A DNA stretch of 56,804 nucleotides from Rhizobiales bacterium 32-66-11 (GCA_002304505.1 NCEH01000059.1:1-56804), one strand, 5' to 3'; counted from the stretch's first letter, positions 35,439-47,091 are shown. Notes: a model not told the origin generated them from the letters alone. Program-made: numbers and translations.

Positions 35439-36401
35439 TTGACCTCTCATCTCGACGCCGTGGACTGGAAAATCCTGGCCGAGCTGCAACGAGACGGGCG
35501 CATGACCAATGTGGAGCTGTCCCGCCGCGTGGGGATTTCCGCTCCGCCGTGCCTGCGCCGCGTGCGCGGACTGGAGGAAGAAGGCATCATCCAGGGCTAT
35601 CGCGCGCTGCTGGACGAAAAGCGCCTGGGCTATGACCTGATGGGCTTCGCCATGGTGCATCTCATCAGCCAGGCGGAGGTGGACCTTTCCGCCTTCCAGG
35701 ACCGCATCGACAATTGGCCGCTGGTGCGCGGCGCCTGGATGCTGTCGGGAGACGTGGATTTCCTCATGCTGTGCGTGGCGCCGGACCTGCGCACGTTCCA
35801 GAATTTCGTGCTCGAGATCACCGCCGCGCCGAACGTGCGCAATGTGAAGACGGCGCTGACCCTGAAACAGGCCAAGAACGCGTCTGCCCTCTCCCAGGCC
35901 TTGCTCTGCCCCCGCGCGCAAGCGGGAGGGGAAACGGGCGTGCGAAGGACCTTGGCCGCCCACGACTGCACAAGCCCCCTCCCGCTCGCGCGAGAGGGGT
36001 GGGAGGGAAATACCCCCAGGGAGATGATCATCCCGGCCCCGCCGCCCGCTGGGCCGCAGGTGGTGCCGCGTCAGATCCAGCGCACCGAGACGATTTCGAA
36101 CGAGCGGGCGCCCTTCGGCGTCACCACCTCGACGGACGCGCCCTTCTGCTTGCCGATCAGCGCGCGCGCCACCGGCGAGGAGATGGAGATGCGCCCGGCC
36201 TTGGCGTCGGCTTCGTTGTCGCCGACGATCTGCCAGACCTTCTCCTCTTCCGTGTCCTCGTCCACCAGGGTCACGGTGGCGCCGAATTTCACCGTCTCGC
36301 CGGAGAGTTTGGAGACGTCGATGATATCGGCGCGGGAAATCTTGTCTTCCAGCTCCGCGATCCGTCCCTCGTTCAGGGATTGCTGCTCCTTCGCGGCATG
36401 A
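35439..36401 (+). CDS. Lrp/AsnC-family regulator with aberrant C-terminal extension
   Basis: It starts with TTG after a perfect AAGGAGTG, giving [20 protein letters not shown]. Residues 1-155 are a complete Lrp/AsnC protein: winged helix ([20 protein letters not shown]), linker and RAM/AsnC ligand domain ending near [15 protein letters not shown]. The family normally stops at about 155-165 residues. Here the frame stays open for another ~165 residues, first through a REP-like inverted repeat (35915-35992) and then through the antisense of greA to a TGA at 36399, overlapping greA by 331 bp. I infer that the repeat displaced the native stop. The regulatory domains appear intact. Confidence 0.82.
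   Translation: MTSHLDAVDWKILAELQRDGRMTNVELSRRVGISAPPCLRRVRGLEEEGIIQGYRALLDEKRLGYDLMGFAMVHLISQAEVDLSAFQDRIDNWPLVRGAWMLSGDVDFLMLCVAPDLRTFQNFVLEITAAPNVRNVKTALTLKQAKNASALSQALLCPRAQAGGETGVRRTLAAHDCTSPLPLAREGWEGNTPREMIIPAPPPAGPQVVPRQIQRTETISNERAPFGVTTSTDAPFCLPISARATGEEMEMRPALASASLSPTICQTFSSSVSSSTRVTVAPNFTVSPESLETSMISAREILSSSSAIRPSFRDCCSFAA
35915..35992. repeat. REP-like inverted repeat inside the lrp 3' end
   Basis: The left arm 35915-35931 (CGCGCAAGCGGGAGGGG) and right arm 35976-35992 match as inverted repeats at 16 of 17 positions around a 44-bp spacer. It lies exactly where the Lrp domain ends, before greA's 3' end. Confidence 0.75.
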
Positions 36402-36544
36402 TATTCGGCGTTTTCCGAAAGGTCGCCGTGGGCGCGCGCTTCGGAAATCGCTGCGATGATCCTCGGACGCTCCACCTGCTGACGGTTGCGCAATTCAACT
36501 TCCATGGCGGCAAAGCCGGCCTGGGTCATGGGAATCTTGTCCAT
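36071..36544 (-). CDS. greA: transcription elongation factor GreA
   Basis: The start at 36544 (GAAGGACCC upstream) gives [20 protein letters not shown], 157 aa. The N-terminal coiled coil bears the acidic tip [14 protein letters not shown] ([13 protein letters not shown]), which stimulates cleavage of backtracked RNA in RNA polymerase. The FKBP-like C-terminal domain ends [20 protein letters not shown]. It lies downstream of carB in the same direction (192-bp gap), a common order in this group. Its 3' 331 bp are overlapped by the extended lrp frame on the other strand. Confidence 0.96.
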   Translation of the reverse strand: MDKIPMTQAGFAAMEVELRNRQQVERPRIIAAISEARAHGDLSENAEYHAAKEQQSLNEGRIAELEDKISRADIIDVSKLSGETVKFGATVTLVDEDTEEEKVWQIVGDNEADAKAGRISISSPVARALIGKQKGASVEVVTPKGARSFEIVSVRWI

Positions 36545-36736
36545 GGGTCCTTCGTAGAACCTCCTAGAAACGGAGCGACTCACTGGTCGCCCGCCGGTGG
36601 GAATGGCCCAACCGGCGCTGAATATGATACCGCAAGCGCGCGACGATCACCGTCTCGGTTTACGGCGCGCCTTCAAGCAGTCATGCCGATCGCGCGCGCG
36701 GGCCTTTTGTCCCGCACGTTCGAAAGGGCTGAGCCC

Positions 36737-40099
<3,363 letters not shown>

Positions 40100-40136
40100 C
40101 TGATCCTGTGCGGCTCGCGCATTTTACCGGGCGCGC

Positions 40137-40163
40137 AAAAAAGGACGCGTTGGTGACGCGTCC
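40137..40163 (-). terminator. intrinsic terminator hairpin in the carB leader
   Basis: On the minus strand GGACGCGT pairs with ACGCGTCC (8 bp, 5-nt loop) followed by TTTTTT at 40142-40137, 38 nt upstream of the carB start. It could end the upstream unit (stop at 40386) or act as an attenuator of carB. Confidence 0.7.
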
Positions 40164-40385
40164 TGGGTACACCCGGATCAGCTTGTTGGCGGAGGATTTC
40201 CCCGCGATTGGGGCCTCCCTTAAACCAGTTTCACGCAAGGGGGAAGGGCGGGCATGTGCAAACACCGCGCGGGGGCGCGATAGCACCCCGCCTTCCACAG
40301 CGCGCCACGGCTCGTGCGCGCTGCCCCAGCCCTCGGCGTGCGGGGAGCCGGGGCAGCGCGATCGCACCGAAGGGTCGGAGCTGGT

Positions 40386-41156
40386 TCAGAGTTTGGGTGC
40401 ACTGCCCGTTTTGGCCTTGGTCTTCTTGTCCAATTCGCCGAGCAGGAAGGTATCGGTGGCAACGCTGCTCTGCCAGTCGCGCTCATTGTCGAAGGCGATA
40501 AAAGTCACCTGGGAGATGAGGTCGTCGCGCGCGCCCGGCTGGACTACAATCTTGAGACCGGCGGTGCAGCCCTTATGTGCCGGCGTGCGCGGCTGCCTCA
40601 ACTGGTAGGTGCCGGGATCTTGGAACATTTCTGCGCAATTCGCGGGTGTACCGGGTTGGTAGCGCATGCTTTCCATCTGCTGCCTGCTCAGAACGGCCCT
40701 TTTTCCATCGAACCAGATGTAATAAATCTCATTGAGATAAGGCTTATATTTCAAGGTTTCCTTGCCATATTTCGCGAGCAACGCCGCCTGCAACTCTGTA
40801 AAGCTACCCTGACTTTGCGGGCCGGCATAAACAACTCTGCGCTCAATTTTGGTAGCACGCTCCGTCAATGCATTCGTTGAAAAAAATACATAATAATACT
40901 CTCGCGACCCGTCGGGATTATTTAATTCCTGGGACATGGAGGTGGTATAGGTAAAAGCAATGGTATTTCCGCGATCATCCCGCAGCCCGAGGGTGCCGCG
41001 CTTTACTTCCGGTTCCTGGGACGGATTGATCGCCTTGAGCGCGGCAAGCGTTTCTGGAACGGTGGCGCCCAGCGCGACCCCGCGAATATCCCAGACCCCA
41101 TCGGCTGGCAGCGTCGCCGCCGGCGGCAGGTCCTTGATGACCGGAAACTCCGCCAC
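40386..41156 (-). CDS. unrecognised protein, possibly a signal-peptide-less fragment
   Basis: From a GTG at 41156 the frame encodes 256 residues starting MAEFPVIKDLPPAATLPADG, with VWDIRGVALGATVPETLAAL (an IGMSLAEV-like module) and three cysteines near the end (NCAEMF, HKGCTAG). It has neither a signal peptide nor membrane helices. Upstream in the same frame a hydrophobic stretch from an ATG at 41258 (MFPASGLFASLCVCPAPTVS) is separated from it by one TGA at 41174-41172. This looks like an exported protein whose signal was cut off by a nonsense mutation, or one whose start I have misplaced. Confidence 0.55.
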   Translation of the reverse strand: MAEFPVIKDLPPAATLPADGVWDIRGVALGATVPETLAALKAINPSQEPEVKRGTLGLRDDRGNTIAFTYTTSMSQELNNPDGSREYYYVFFSTNALTERATKIERRVVYAGPQSQGSFTELQAALLAKYGKETLKYKPYLNEIYYIWFDGKRAVLSRQQMESMRYQPGTPANCAEMFQDPGTYQLRQPRTPAHKGCTAGLKIVVQPGARDDLISQVTFIAFDNERDWQSSVATDTFLLGELDKKTKAKTGSAPKL

Positions 41157-41351
41157 AGATAAATCGACCTGTCACAGGGGCGGGGGCGAGCCCCCGCGTG
41201 ACACGGTTGGGGCTGGGCAGACACAAAGGCTGGCGAACAAGCCCGAGGCGGGAAACATCGCTGCAAACGCCGCGCACGCGTTGAATTATCTCTTCCCGAC
41301 GCGCTATTGGGCTTCCTTCGACCATATTTGGACGCGACGGAAGACGCCTCC

Positions 41352-41819
41352 ATGGCCCCATGCTCCGGAGTCCGCAGTCCCGTGCCCCTGCCTTTCGGTC
41401 AGATCTTATCTCAATACCGTCCCCTGCTGATCCAGCTCGCCACCTTTCTGGGAGTCGGGTTCACGGCGCTGTTCTTCCATTTCCTGGTGTTGAGCGCGCT
41501 GGTGGAATGGGAGGTGGTGGGGCCGGTCTCCGCCTCGCTGGTGGGATTCGTGGTGGGCAGCTGCGTGACCTATACGCTCAACAGCCGTTTCACCTTCAAG
41601 TCCACCCGCTCCCACGCCGGCGCGATGCCGCGCTATTTCGCGGTCGCGGGCGTGGCGTTCGTGCTGAACGGGGTGCTCATGGACGTGTTCGTTCACCGCC
41701 TCGGCGTGTTCTATCTGCTGGCGCAATTCCTCACCAGCGCGCTGGTGCTGTGCTGGACCTTCACCGGCTACCGGGTCTGGGCCTTCGCGGAGAAACGCCC
41801 GCGACCGGAAGCCAGCTGA
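41352..41819 (+). CDS. GtrA-family membrane protein
   Basis: The ATG at 41352 follows GGAAGA; 155 aa. Four membrane helices are visible (LLIQLATFLGVGFTALFFHF, VSASLVGFVVGSCVTYTLNS, MPRYFAVAGVAFVLNGVLMD, YLLAQFLTSALVLCWTF), with TYTLNSRFTF and the final YRVWAF characteristic of GtrA. GtrA proteins help flip or handle polyprenyl-linked sugars in envelope glycosylation; the GtrB-like glycosyltransferase at 20870 could be a partner, though it lies 20 kb away. It converges on the methyltransferase gene (7 bp). Confidence 0.88.
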   Translation: MAPCSGVRSPVPLPFGQILSQYRPLLIQLATFLGVGFTALFFHFLVLSALVEWEVVGPVSASLVGFVVGSCVTYTLNSRFTFKSTRSHAGAMPRYFAVAGVAFVLNGVLMDVFVHRLGVFYLLAQFLTSALVLCWTFTGYRVWAFAEKRPRPEAS

Positions 41820-41826
41820 GCTCGCC

Positions 41827-42513
41827 TCAGCGGGTCGCGAGAAACGCCATGCGCGCCTGATTGTGCCCCACGTTCGGCCGATGGCGCACGGCGGCGAAGC
41901 CGGCGGCCTTCAGCATCGCGAGCACATCGGCTTCCTCATAGGTGGCGAGCCCGAGATCGGCCCGCAGCTTGCGATAGGGCGAAACCGCCGTGCGAGCGAG
42001 CCCCAGGACGGCGGCAAAGAAGAATCGTTCGCGGGCCGCGAAGGAGAGCAGCGCCGCCGCATCGCGCGCCGCGCCGACGCCAGGGGGAATCACATCCGCC
42101 AGCAGCAGCCGGCCGCCGGGCGCCAGGAGGCGGTGAAACAGCGCGAGCAGCCCATCGAGCTGGGCGCGGGAGAGATATTGCGCCAGCGAATTGACGATCA
42201 CGAGGTCGAAGCTGCCGTCCGGCAGCGCCTCCACCTCCTCGATCGACAGGACCGAGAGGGCGGGATCGGCTGAAAAGCGGGCTTTCAGTTTTTCCCGCAC
42301 GCTCGGCGCGGCGTCGCTCAAGGTGAGATGCGCGCAGGTCCGCGCCATGGCCTGCGCCGCCAGAGCTTCGCCGCAGCCATAATCCAGCACCCGCGCCGAA
42401 GGGCCAGGCACGAAGCGCGCGAGATCGGCCGCGAGGCGTTCATAATGCACGCTCTTGTGGCGCTCGTTCACATAAATGGCATTGGCGCCGTCCCAGAACG
42501 AAACCCAATCCAT
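41827..42513 (-). CDS. class I SAM-dependent methyltransferase
   Basis: GGAGGA precedes the ATG at 42513 (228 aa). The SAM-binding motif I is VLDYGCGEALAAQAMA, followed by LTLSDAAPS (motif II), DLVIVNSLAQYLS (motif IV-like) and LLAPGGRLLLADV. It is a methyltransferase-11-type domain and the acceptor is unknown. The start lies 294 bp from the divergent ABC transporter gene, in the same intergenic region as its sigma-54 promoter. Confidence 0.87.
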   Translation of the reverse strand: MDWVSFWDGANAIYVNERHKSVHYERLAADLARFVPGPSARVLDYGCGEALAAQAMARTCAHLTLSDAAPSVREKLKARFSADPALSVLSIEEVEALPDGSFDLVIVNSLAQYLSRAQLDGLLALFHRLLAPGGRLLLADVIPPGVGAARDAAALLSFAARERFFFAAVLGLARTAVSPYRKLRADLGLATYEEADVLAMLKAAGFAAVRHRPNVGHNQARMAFLATR

Positions 42514-42641
42514 GCGCCAGTCCTCCACGTGCCGGTTCTGCGGGCACGGCCGCGCGTGGGGCCGCAGCGTGACCCGCTTCGGGCGCCATGGTGCCCCGGC
42601 CGAGGACAAAATGCACGGGTGCCGTAACGGCGTTGTGATTT

Positions 42642-42656
42642 TGCATTCATTATGCA
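42642..42656 (+). promoter_or_regulatory. candidate upstream activator palindrome
   Basis: TGCAT-TCATT-ATGCA is a perfect 15-bp palindrome centred about 141 bp upstream of the predicted sigma-54 start. Position and symmetry fit an enhancer-binding-protein site (NtrC sites read TGCAC-N-GTGCA), but the match to NtrC is imperfect. Confidence 0.35.
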
Positions 42657-42763
42657 CGGAATCGCGCCACCTGCCTCAAAGGCGGGCATTCGCGCGTCTG
42701 CCTATTTATGGGACTTCAGCCTCACGGACCGGAAGTTCCTTGCATTGCAACATTTTTTCCGTC

Positions 42764-42778
42764 TGGCACAGCGGTTGC
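42764..42778 (+). promoter_or_regulatory. sigma-54 (RpoN) promoter
   Basis: TGGCACAGCGGTTGC matches the -24/-12 consensus TGGCACR-N4-TTGC exactly, with GG and GC separated by 10 bp. The predicted start near 42790 leaves an 18-nt leader with AGGAGA ahead of the ABC ATPase start codon at 42808. Confidence 0.8.
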
Positions 42779-42807
42779 CTATGGACTGGCGGCAGACAGG
42801 AGACGCC

Positions 42808-43590
42808 ATGTCATCACCTAAAGTGCAACTGCGCCTCAATGGCATCCGCAAGAGCTTTCCCGGAAAGCAGGGTCCCACCCAGGTGCTCGACGGCCTGACC
42901 TTCGACATCCACGAACGCGATTTCGTCAGCATCATCGGCCCCAGCGGCTGCGGGAAGACGACGGTGTTCAACATCATCGCCGGCCTCGTCGACCCTGACG
43001 AAGGCATGCTCATGTACCGCGGCCAGGAGGTGGACAGCCTGCGTGGCAAGGTCGGCTACATGATGCAGAAGGATCTGCTCTTCCCCTGGCGCACGGTGCT
43101 GGACAACGTCCTGCTCGGCCTGGAGACGAAGGGCGTCGATCCGCGCCAGGCCATGGATACGGCCCGTGAATATCTGTCCACGTTCGGCCTGTCGGGCTTC
43201 GAGAACGCCTATCCCAAGATGCTCTCGGGCGGCATGCGCCAGCGCGTGGCGCTGATCCGCACCCTGGTTCTGGATCCCGACATCCTGCTCCTGGACGAGC
43301 CGTTCTCCGCGCTCGACTACCAGACCCGCCTCTATCTGGAAGGCATCCTGATGGAAGCGGTGGAGACCTTCCACAAGACCGTGATTCTCGTCACCCACGA
43401 CATCGACGAGGCGGTCGCGCTCTCCAAGCGTGTGGTTGTGCTCAGCCAGCGCCCGGCCCGGGTGAAGGCGGTCCACGATATCGCGCTCAACGAGCATTCC
43501 CCCATCGCCGCCCGCAGCGACCCTCGCTTCTCCAGCTATTTCAACACGCTGTGTGCGGAACTCGATATTCAGACCAGGGCGAGCGCATGA
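42808..43590 (+). CDS. NitT/TauT-type ABC transporter ATP-binding protein
   Basis: AGGAGA sets the ATG at 42808 (260 aa). All ABC ATPase motifs are present: Walker A GPSGCGKTT, Q-loop MQKDLLFPWRT, signature LSGGMRQRVALIR, Walker B ILLLDEPFSALD and H-loop VTHDIDEAVAL. The sequence is of the SsuB/TauB/NrtD type. It is the first gene of an operon with permease (ATGA overlap) and binding protein, driven by the sigma-54 promoter just upstream. The substrate is probably a small nitrogen compound, given the promoter and the amidase gene downstream. Confidence 0.93.
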   Translation: MSSPKVQLRLNGIRKSFPGKQGPTQVLDGLTFDIHERDFVSIIGPSGCGKTTVFNIIAGLVDPDEGMLMYRGQEVDSLRGKVGYMMQKDLLFPWRTVLDNVLLGLETKGVDPRQAMDTAREYLSTFGLSGFENAYPKMLSGGMRQRVALIRTLVLDPDILLLDEPFSALDYQTRLYLEGILMEAVETFHKTVILVTHDIDEAVALSKRVVVLSQRPARVKAVHDIALNEHSPIAARSDPRFSSYFNTLCAELDIQTRASA

Positions 43591-44441
43591 CTGAGATGGC
43601 TCAACTCGCGAAAACCAGCGTCCGCCGGCACCTGCGTGCCAGCAAGCGGCGCAATGTCTTCGATTCCACGGCCGGCCGCAGCGCGCTGCAAATCCTGGCC
43701 GTGGTCGCCTTCTTCCTGCTCTGGGAAGTGGCGGTGCGGATGGAATGGCTCAATGCCTTCCTCGTCGGACAGCCGAGCGGCGTCCTGCACGTGCTGGTCT
43801 CGATGGTCGCCGACGGCTCGCTGTTCGTCGATACCGGCTACACGGTGTTCGAGGCGATCCTCGGCTTTGCCTTCGGCACCGTGATCGGCTCGGTGATCGG
43901 GCTGACGCTCTGGTATTCGGCCTTCGTCGCCCGTTTGGTGGAGCCGTTCATCGCCGCCATCAATTCGGTGCCGAAGATCGCGCTCGCGCCGATCATCATC
44001 CTGTGGTTCGGCACCGGGCTGACCTCGAAGGTGGCGCTCGCCATCTCGCTCACCTCCATCGTCGCGCTCATCACCGCCTATCAGGCGGCGAAGGATGCGG
44101 ACAAGGATCTGCAGGCGCTGCTGTTCTCCATGGGCGCCAGCAAGCACCAGATCTTCAAGCGGGTGATCACGCCGTCCACCTTGCCGGCCATCATCGCCAC
44201 CTTCCGCATCAATATCGGCTTCGCGCTGGTGGGTGCCGTGGTGGGCGAATTCATCTCCTCCCAGCACGGCCTTGGCCATGTGATCTACGTCGCCTCCAGC
44301 CTCTACGACCTCAATACGGTCTGGGCCGGCTTGTTCACGCTGATGCTGGTCGGATTCCTGTTCTACCAGATGGTCGAAGTCACCGAACAGCGCCTGCTTC
44401 CCTGGAAGCAACAGATGGGCGGCACCCAGATCAACGTTTGA
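43587..44441 (+). CDS. NitT/TauT-type ABC transporter permease
   Basis: The ATG at 43587 overlaps the ATPase stop by 4 nt (284 aa). It is a BPD_transp_1 permease with about six helices; the EAA-loop region reads AAKDADKDLQALLFSMGASK followed by QIFKRVITPSTLPAIIATFR, which contacts the ATPase. PKIALAPIIILWFGTG is the characteristic SsuC/TauC segment. It forms the inner-membrane channel. Confidence 0.93.
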   Translation: MTEMAQLAKTSVRRHLRASKRRNVFDSTAGRSALQILAVVAFFLLWEVAVRMEWLNAFLVGQPSGVLHVLVSMVADGSLFVDTGYTVFEAILGFAFGTVIGSVIGLTLWYSAFVARLVEPFIAAINSVPKIALAPIIILWFGTGLTSKVALAISLTSIVALITAYQAAKDADKDLQALLFSMGASKHQIFKRVITPSTLPAIIATFRINIGFALVGAVVGEFISSQHGLGHVIYVASSLYDLNTVWAGLFTLMLVGFLFYQMVEVTEQRLLPWKQQMGGTQINV

Positions 44442-44468
44442 CCTCTTGTTTACCGGAGACATGTGCAC

Positions 44469-45452
44469 ATGACTTTCTTGCCGAAACTGGGCGCTTTTTC
44501 CCTCGCCCTGGCGCTTTCCTCCGCCGCGCTCGCCCCGGCCTCCGCGGTGGAAATGAAGAAGGCCACCATCTCCCAGGCCTTCCAGTCCATGCTCTATCTC
44601 CCGCTCTACGTGGCCATGGACGAGGGCTTCTTCGAAAAGCAGGGCCTTGATCTCACCAAGGAAAGCGCCGGCTCGGGCTCGGTTGCCCTCTCGGCCGTGA
44701 TCTCGAAGAGCGCGCAATTCTCCCTGCATGGCCCGGAATGGACGGCGATCGCCGCCTCCAAGGGCGCGCCGGTGAACACCATCGCCAATGTGGTGAACGG
44801 TGCCGCCGTGTGGATCGCCGCGACGCCCGACTTCAAGTTCGACAGCGTCAAGGACCTGAAGGGCCAGAAGATCGTCACCGGCCTGATGCCCACCACCAGC
44901 ACCTCGCTGTTCATCAAGCTGCTGAAGGAAAACGGCATGGATGCCAATAAGGACGTGGAGATGATCCAGGTCCCGCTTGGCACCGAGCCCGGCCCCTTCG
45001 TCGCCGGCCAGGCCAAGGTCGCGGTGATGTATGAACCCGGCCTCGACCAGGTGGTGGCCAAGGGCATGAAGGTCGTGCTCGGCTTTCCCAAGCTGTACGG
45101 CCCCTATGCCTTCTCCACCATCACCGCCCGCACCGATGTCGATCCCGATCTCGCCCAGCGCCTGACCAATGGCCTGGAGATGGCGGTTCGCTTCATGCAC
45201 AAGAATGAGGCACGCACCATCGAGATCGCGCAGAAGGAATTCCCGAAGCTTGATCCCGATGTGGTCGCCGCCGCCACCAAGCGCATGCTGGCCGATAACG
45301 TCTATCCCACCAGCGTCGACATCACCCCGACCGCGCTGACCCTCGCGCTCGACACCCAGATCGCGCTCGGCAATCTCTCCGGCCAGCCCGACTACAAGAC
45401 CTTTGTGCCGCGCACCTATATGGACAAGGCGATGGCCATGCCCACGAACTGA
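44469..45452 (+). CDS. NitT/TauT-type ABC transporter substrate-binding protein
   Basis: GGAGA 9 nt upstream favours the ATG at 44469 over a GTG at 44463 (327 aa). A signal peptide (GAFSLALALSSAALAPASA) is cleaved before VEMKKATISQAF. The mature part is an NMT1/SsuA-like fold: LYLPLYVAMDEGFFEKQGL, FSLHGPEWT, LKGQKIVTGLMPTTSTSLF. No Cys follows the signal, so it is a soluble periplasmic protein. It gives the transporter its specificity, which cannot be read here. A hairpin follows 23 bp after its stop. Confidence 0.93.
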   Translation: MTFLPKLGAFSLALALSSAALAPASAVEMKKATISQAFQSMLYLPLYVAMDEGFFEKQGLDLTKESAGSGSVALSAVISKSAQFSLHGPEWTAIAASKGAPVNTIANVVNGAAVWIAATPDFKFDSVKDLKGQKIVTGLMPTTSTSLFIKLLKENGMDANKDVEMIQVPLGTEPGPFVAGQAKVAVMYEPGLDQVVAKGMKVVLGFPKLYGPYAFSTITARTDVDPDLAQRLTNGLEMAVRFMHKNEARTIEIAQKEFPKLDPDVVAAATKRMLADNVYPTSVDITPTALTLALDTQIALGNLSGQPDYKTFVPRTYMDKAMAMPTN

Positions 45453-45474
45453 CGCGCTGACTTTCGTGCGTCAG

Positions 45475-45515
45475 GGGGCTTCGGCGGGGTTCTCACCCTT
45501 CGCCGCCGGAGCCCC
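45475..45515 (+). terminator. GC hairpin between binding-protein and amidase genes
   Basis: GGGGCTTCGGCGG and CCGCCGGAGCCCC form a 13-bp stem with one G-U pair, followed only by GCTTTC. It is a weak terminator or attenuator that could make amidase expression lower than that of the transporter. Confidence 0.5.
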
Positions 45516-45678
45516 GCTTTCACGGACCTCGGACCCGGATCGGGCGAAGCGCGGCCATGGCGCCGCGGCACCGGCGCGCTCTTCCGAAGGAAGGCAAGCC
45601 ACCCGCGCCGCGCATGGCGCGGCCCCGCCCGCCCGGACGATGCGTCCCGCCTGCTTCCCTCCCGTTCCGGACCTTCCC

Positions 45679-46995
45679 ATGACTGCCCTCAAGACCAGCG
45701 CCGGCGTGCTCGACATCGTGCGCGCCCTGGCCGCAGGCGAAGCTTTGCCCCAGGATCTGATCGCCGCCAGCCACGCGCGCGCCGTGGCCCTGGAAGGCGA
45801 GCTTCGTGCCTTCGCCCATCTCCCCGCCGAGGCGCCCGCCGTGACCTCCGGCGCCGGCCCCCTCACCGGCGTCGCGGTCGGCGTGAAGGATCTCATCGCC
45901 ACCGCCGACATGCCCACCACCTATGGCTCGGCCATCTATGTGGACCATCAGCCGGCGGAAGACGCCTATGTGGTCGGCCGCCTGAAGGATCTTGGCGCGA
46001 CGATCCTCGGCAAGACCATCACCACCGAATTCGCCTGGCGCGAGCCCGGCCCCACCCGCAATCCCTGGAATCTCGGCCACACGCCGGGCGGCTCCTCCTC
46101 GGGCTCGGCGGCCTCCGTCGCCAGCGGCTCGGTCCAGGTGGCGCTGGGCACCCAGACCCTCGGCTCGGTCCTGCGCCCCGCCGCCTATTGCGGGGTGGTC
46201 GGGCTGAAGCCGAGCCATGGCACCATCGCGCTCAAGGGCGTCCACGATCTCTCCCAATCGCTGGACCATCTCGGCCTGTTCACCCGCAGCGTGGACGATG
46301 TCGCGTTCGTCCTTTCGCTGCTGGCGGGCGGGCCGGGTGCCGCGCGGCGCACGATTTTCCCGTTCGGCGTCGCCGGCGTCGCGCCTTTCCCGGCGCCGCG
46401 CATCGCCTGGCTGCGCCCGGCCGGTGCGCCGGCGCTGGAGGACAGCCAGGTCGCGCTGATGGAGATGGCGGCGGCCCGGTTCGCCGGTTCGGGCGCCAAT
46501 GTGCAGGCGGTGACGCTGCCCGAAGAATTCGCCGAGCTGCCGGCGATTTCCGCGACCGTGTGCGGCGCCGAGGGCGCGGCCAATTTCGGCGATCTGGTGG
46601 CCCGCTTCCCGGACAAGACCTCCGCCCGCCTGCAAGCGCTGGTGGAGCGGGGCGCGGCGATTGCGGCCACCGATTATCTTGCTGCCCGCGCGGCGCAGCT
46701 GGCGCTGCGGGCGGAGTTCACGCGCGTGCTCGCGGGCTTCGATGTGCTGCTGACCGCCCCGGCGACGGGCGAAGCCCCGGAGGGCCTCGGCGAAACCGGC
46801 GATCCCGGCCTGTGCGTGCCGTGGACCACGATCGGCGTGCCCGCCATCGCTTTGCCGGCGGGAACCGGGCCGCGCGGCCTGCCGCTCGGCATCCAGCTGG
46901 TGGCGCCGTTCGGCGAGGATGTGAAGCTGCTGCGCGTCGCGAAATGGTGCGAAGGCGCCCTGGCCTATCCGCCACGGATCGCGCCGGGCGCCTGA
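45679..46995 (+). CDS. amidase-signature enzyme
   Basis: I take the ATG at 45679 (438 aa), just before conserved sequence. The Ser-cisSer-Lys triad is present: Lys70 in VAVGVKDLI, the Gly/Ser-rich HTPGGSSSGSAASVASG with the cis-Ser at about 139, and nucleophile Ser163 in GTQTLGSVLRPAAYCGVVGLKPS. It is a cytosolic hydrolase of a carboxamide, releasing ammonia or an amine. It lies 226 bp after a NitT/TauT-type transporter in the same direction, behind a hairpin, and most likely acts on the imported amide. It is not GatA: there is no GatB or GatC nearby and the sequence is shorter. Confidence 0.88.
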   Translation: MTALKTSAGVLDIVRALAAGEALPQDLIAASHARAVALEGELRAFAHLPAEAPAVTSGAGPLTGVAVGVKDLIATADMPTTYGSAIYVDHQPAEDAYVVGRLKDLGATILGKTITTEFAWREPGPTRNPWNLGHTPGGSSSGSAASVASGSVQVALGTQTLGSVLRPAAYCGVVGLKPSHGTIALKGVHDLSQSLDHLGLFTRSVDDVAFVLSLLAGGPGAARRTIFPFGVAGVAPFPAPRIAWLRPAGAPALEDSQVALMEMAAARFAGSGANVQAVTLPEEFAELPAISATVCGAEGAANFGDLVARFPDKTSARLQALVERGAAIAATDYLAARAAQLALRAEFTRVLAGFDVLLTAPATGEAPEGLGETGDPGLCVPWTTIGVPAIALPAGTGPRGLPLGIQLVAPFGEDVKLLRVAKWCEGALAYPPRIAPGA

Positions 46996-47028
46996 AATCA
47001 TCGCAGGTCGGGGGGCTTGCGGTGGAAT

Positions 47029-47063
47029 GCGGGCGGCGGCGGATCAGCTCCGCCGCCGCCCGC
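47029..47063. terminator. very stable GC hairpin between convergent genes
   Basis: GCGGGCGGCGGCGGA and TCCGCCGCCGCCCGC form perfect 15-bp arms around TCAGC. It lacks a T-run on both strands, but its place in the 96-bp convergent gap (amidase to the right, 47092 gene to the left) suggests transcript-end stabilisation. Confidence 0.6.
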
Positions 47064-47091
47064 GTGTCATTCACCGGCGAAAAGATGGGCC

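Noticed and set aside
33265..35442. A 725-codon plus-strand frame over lysR and trxB
   Set aside because: Antisense shadow of two well-supported genes, with no recognisable domains.
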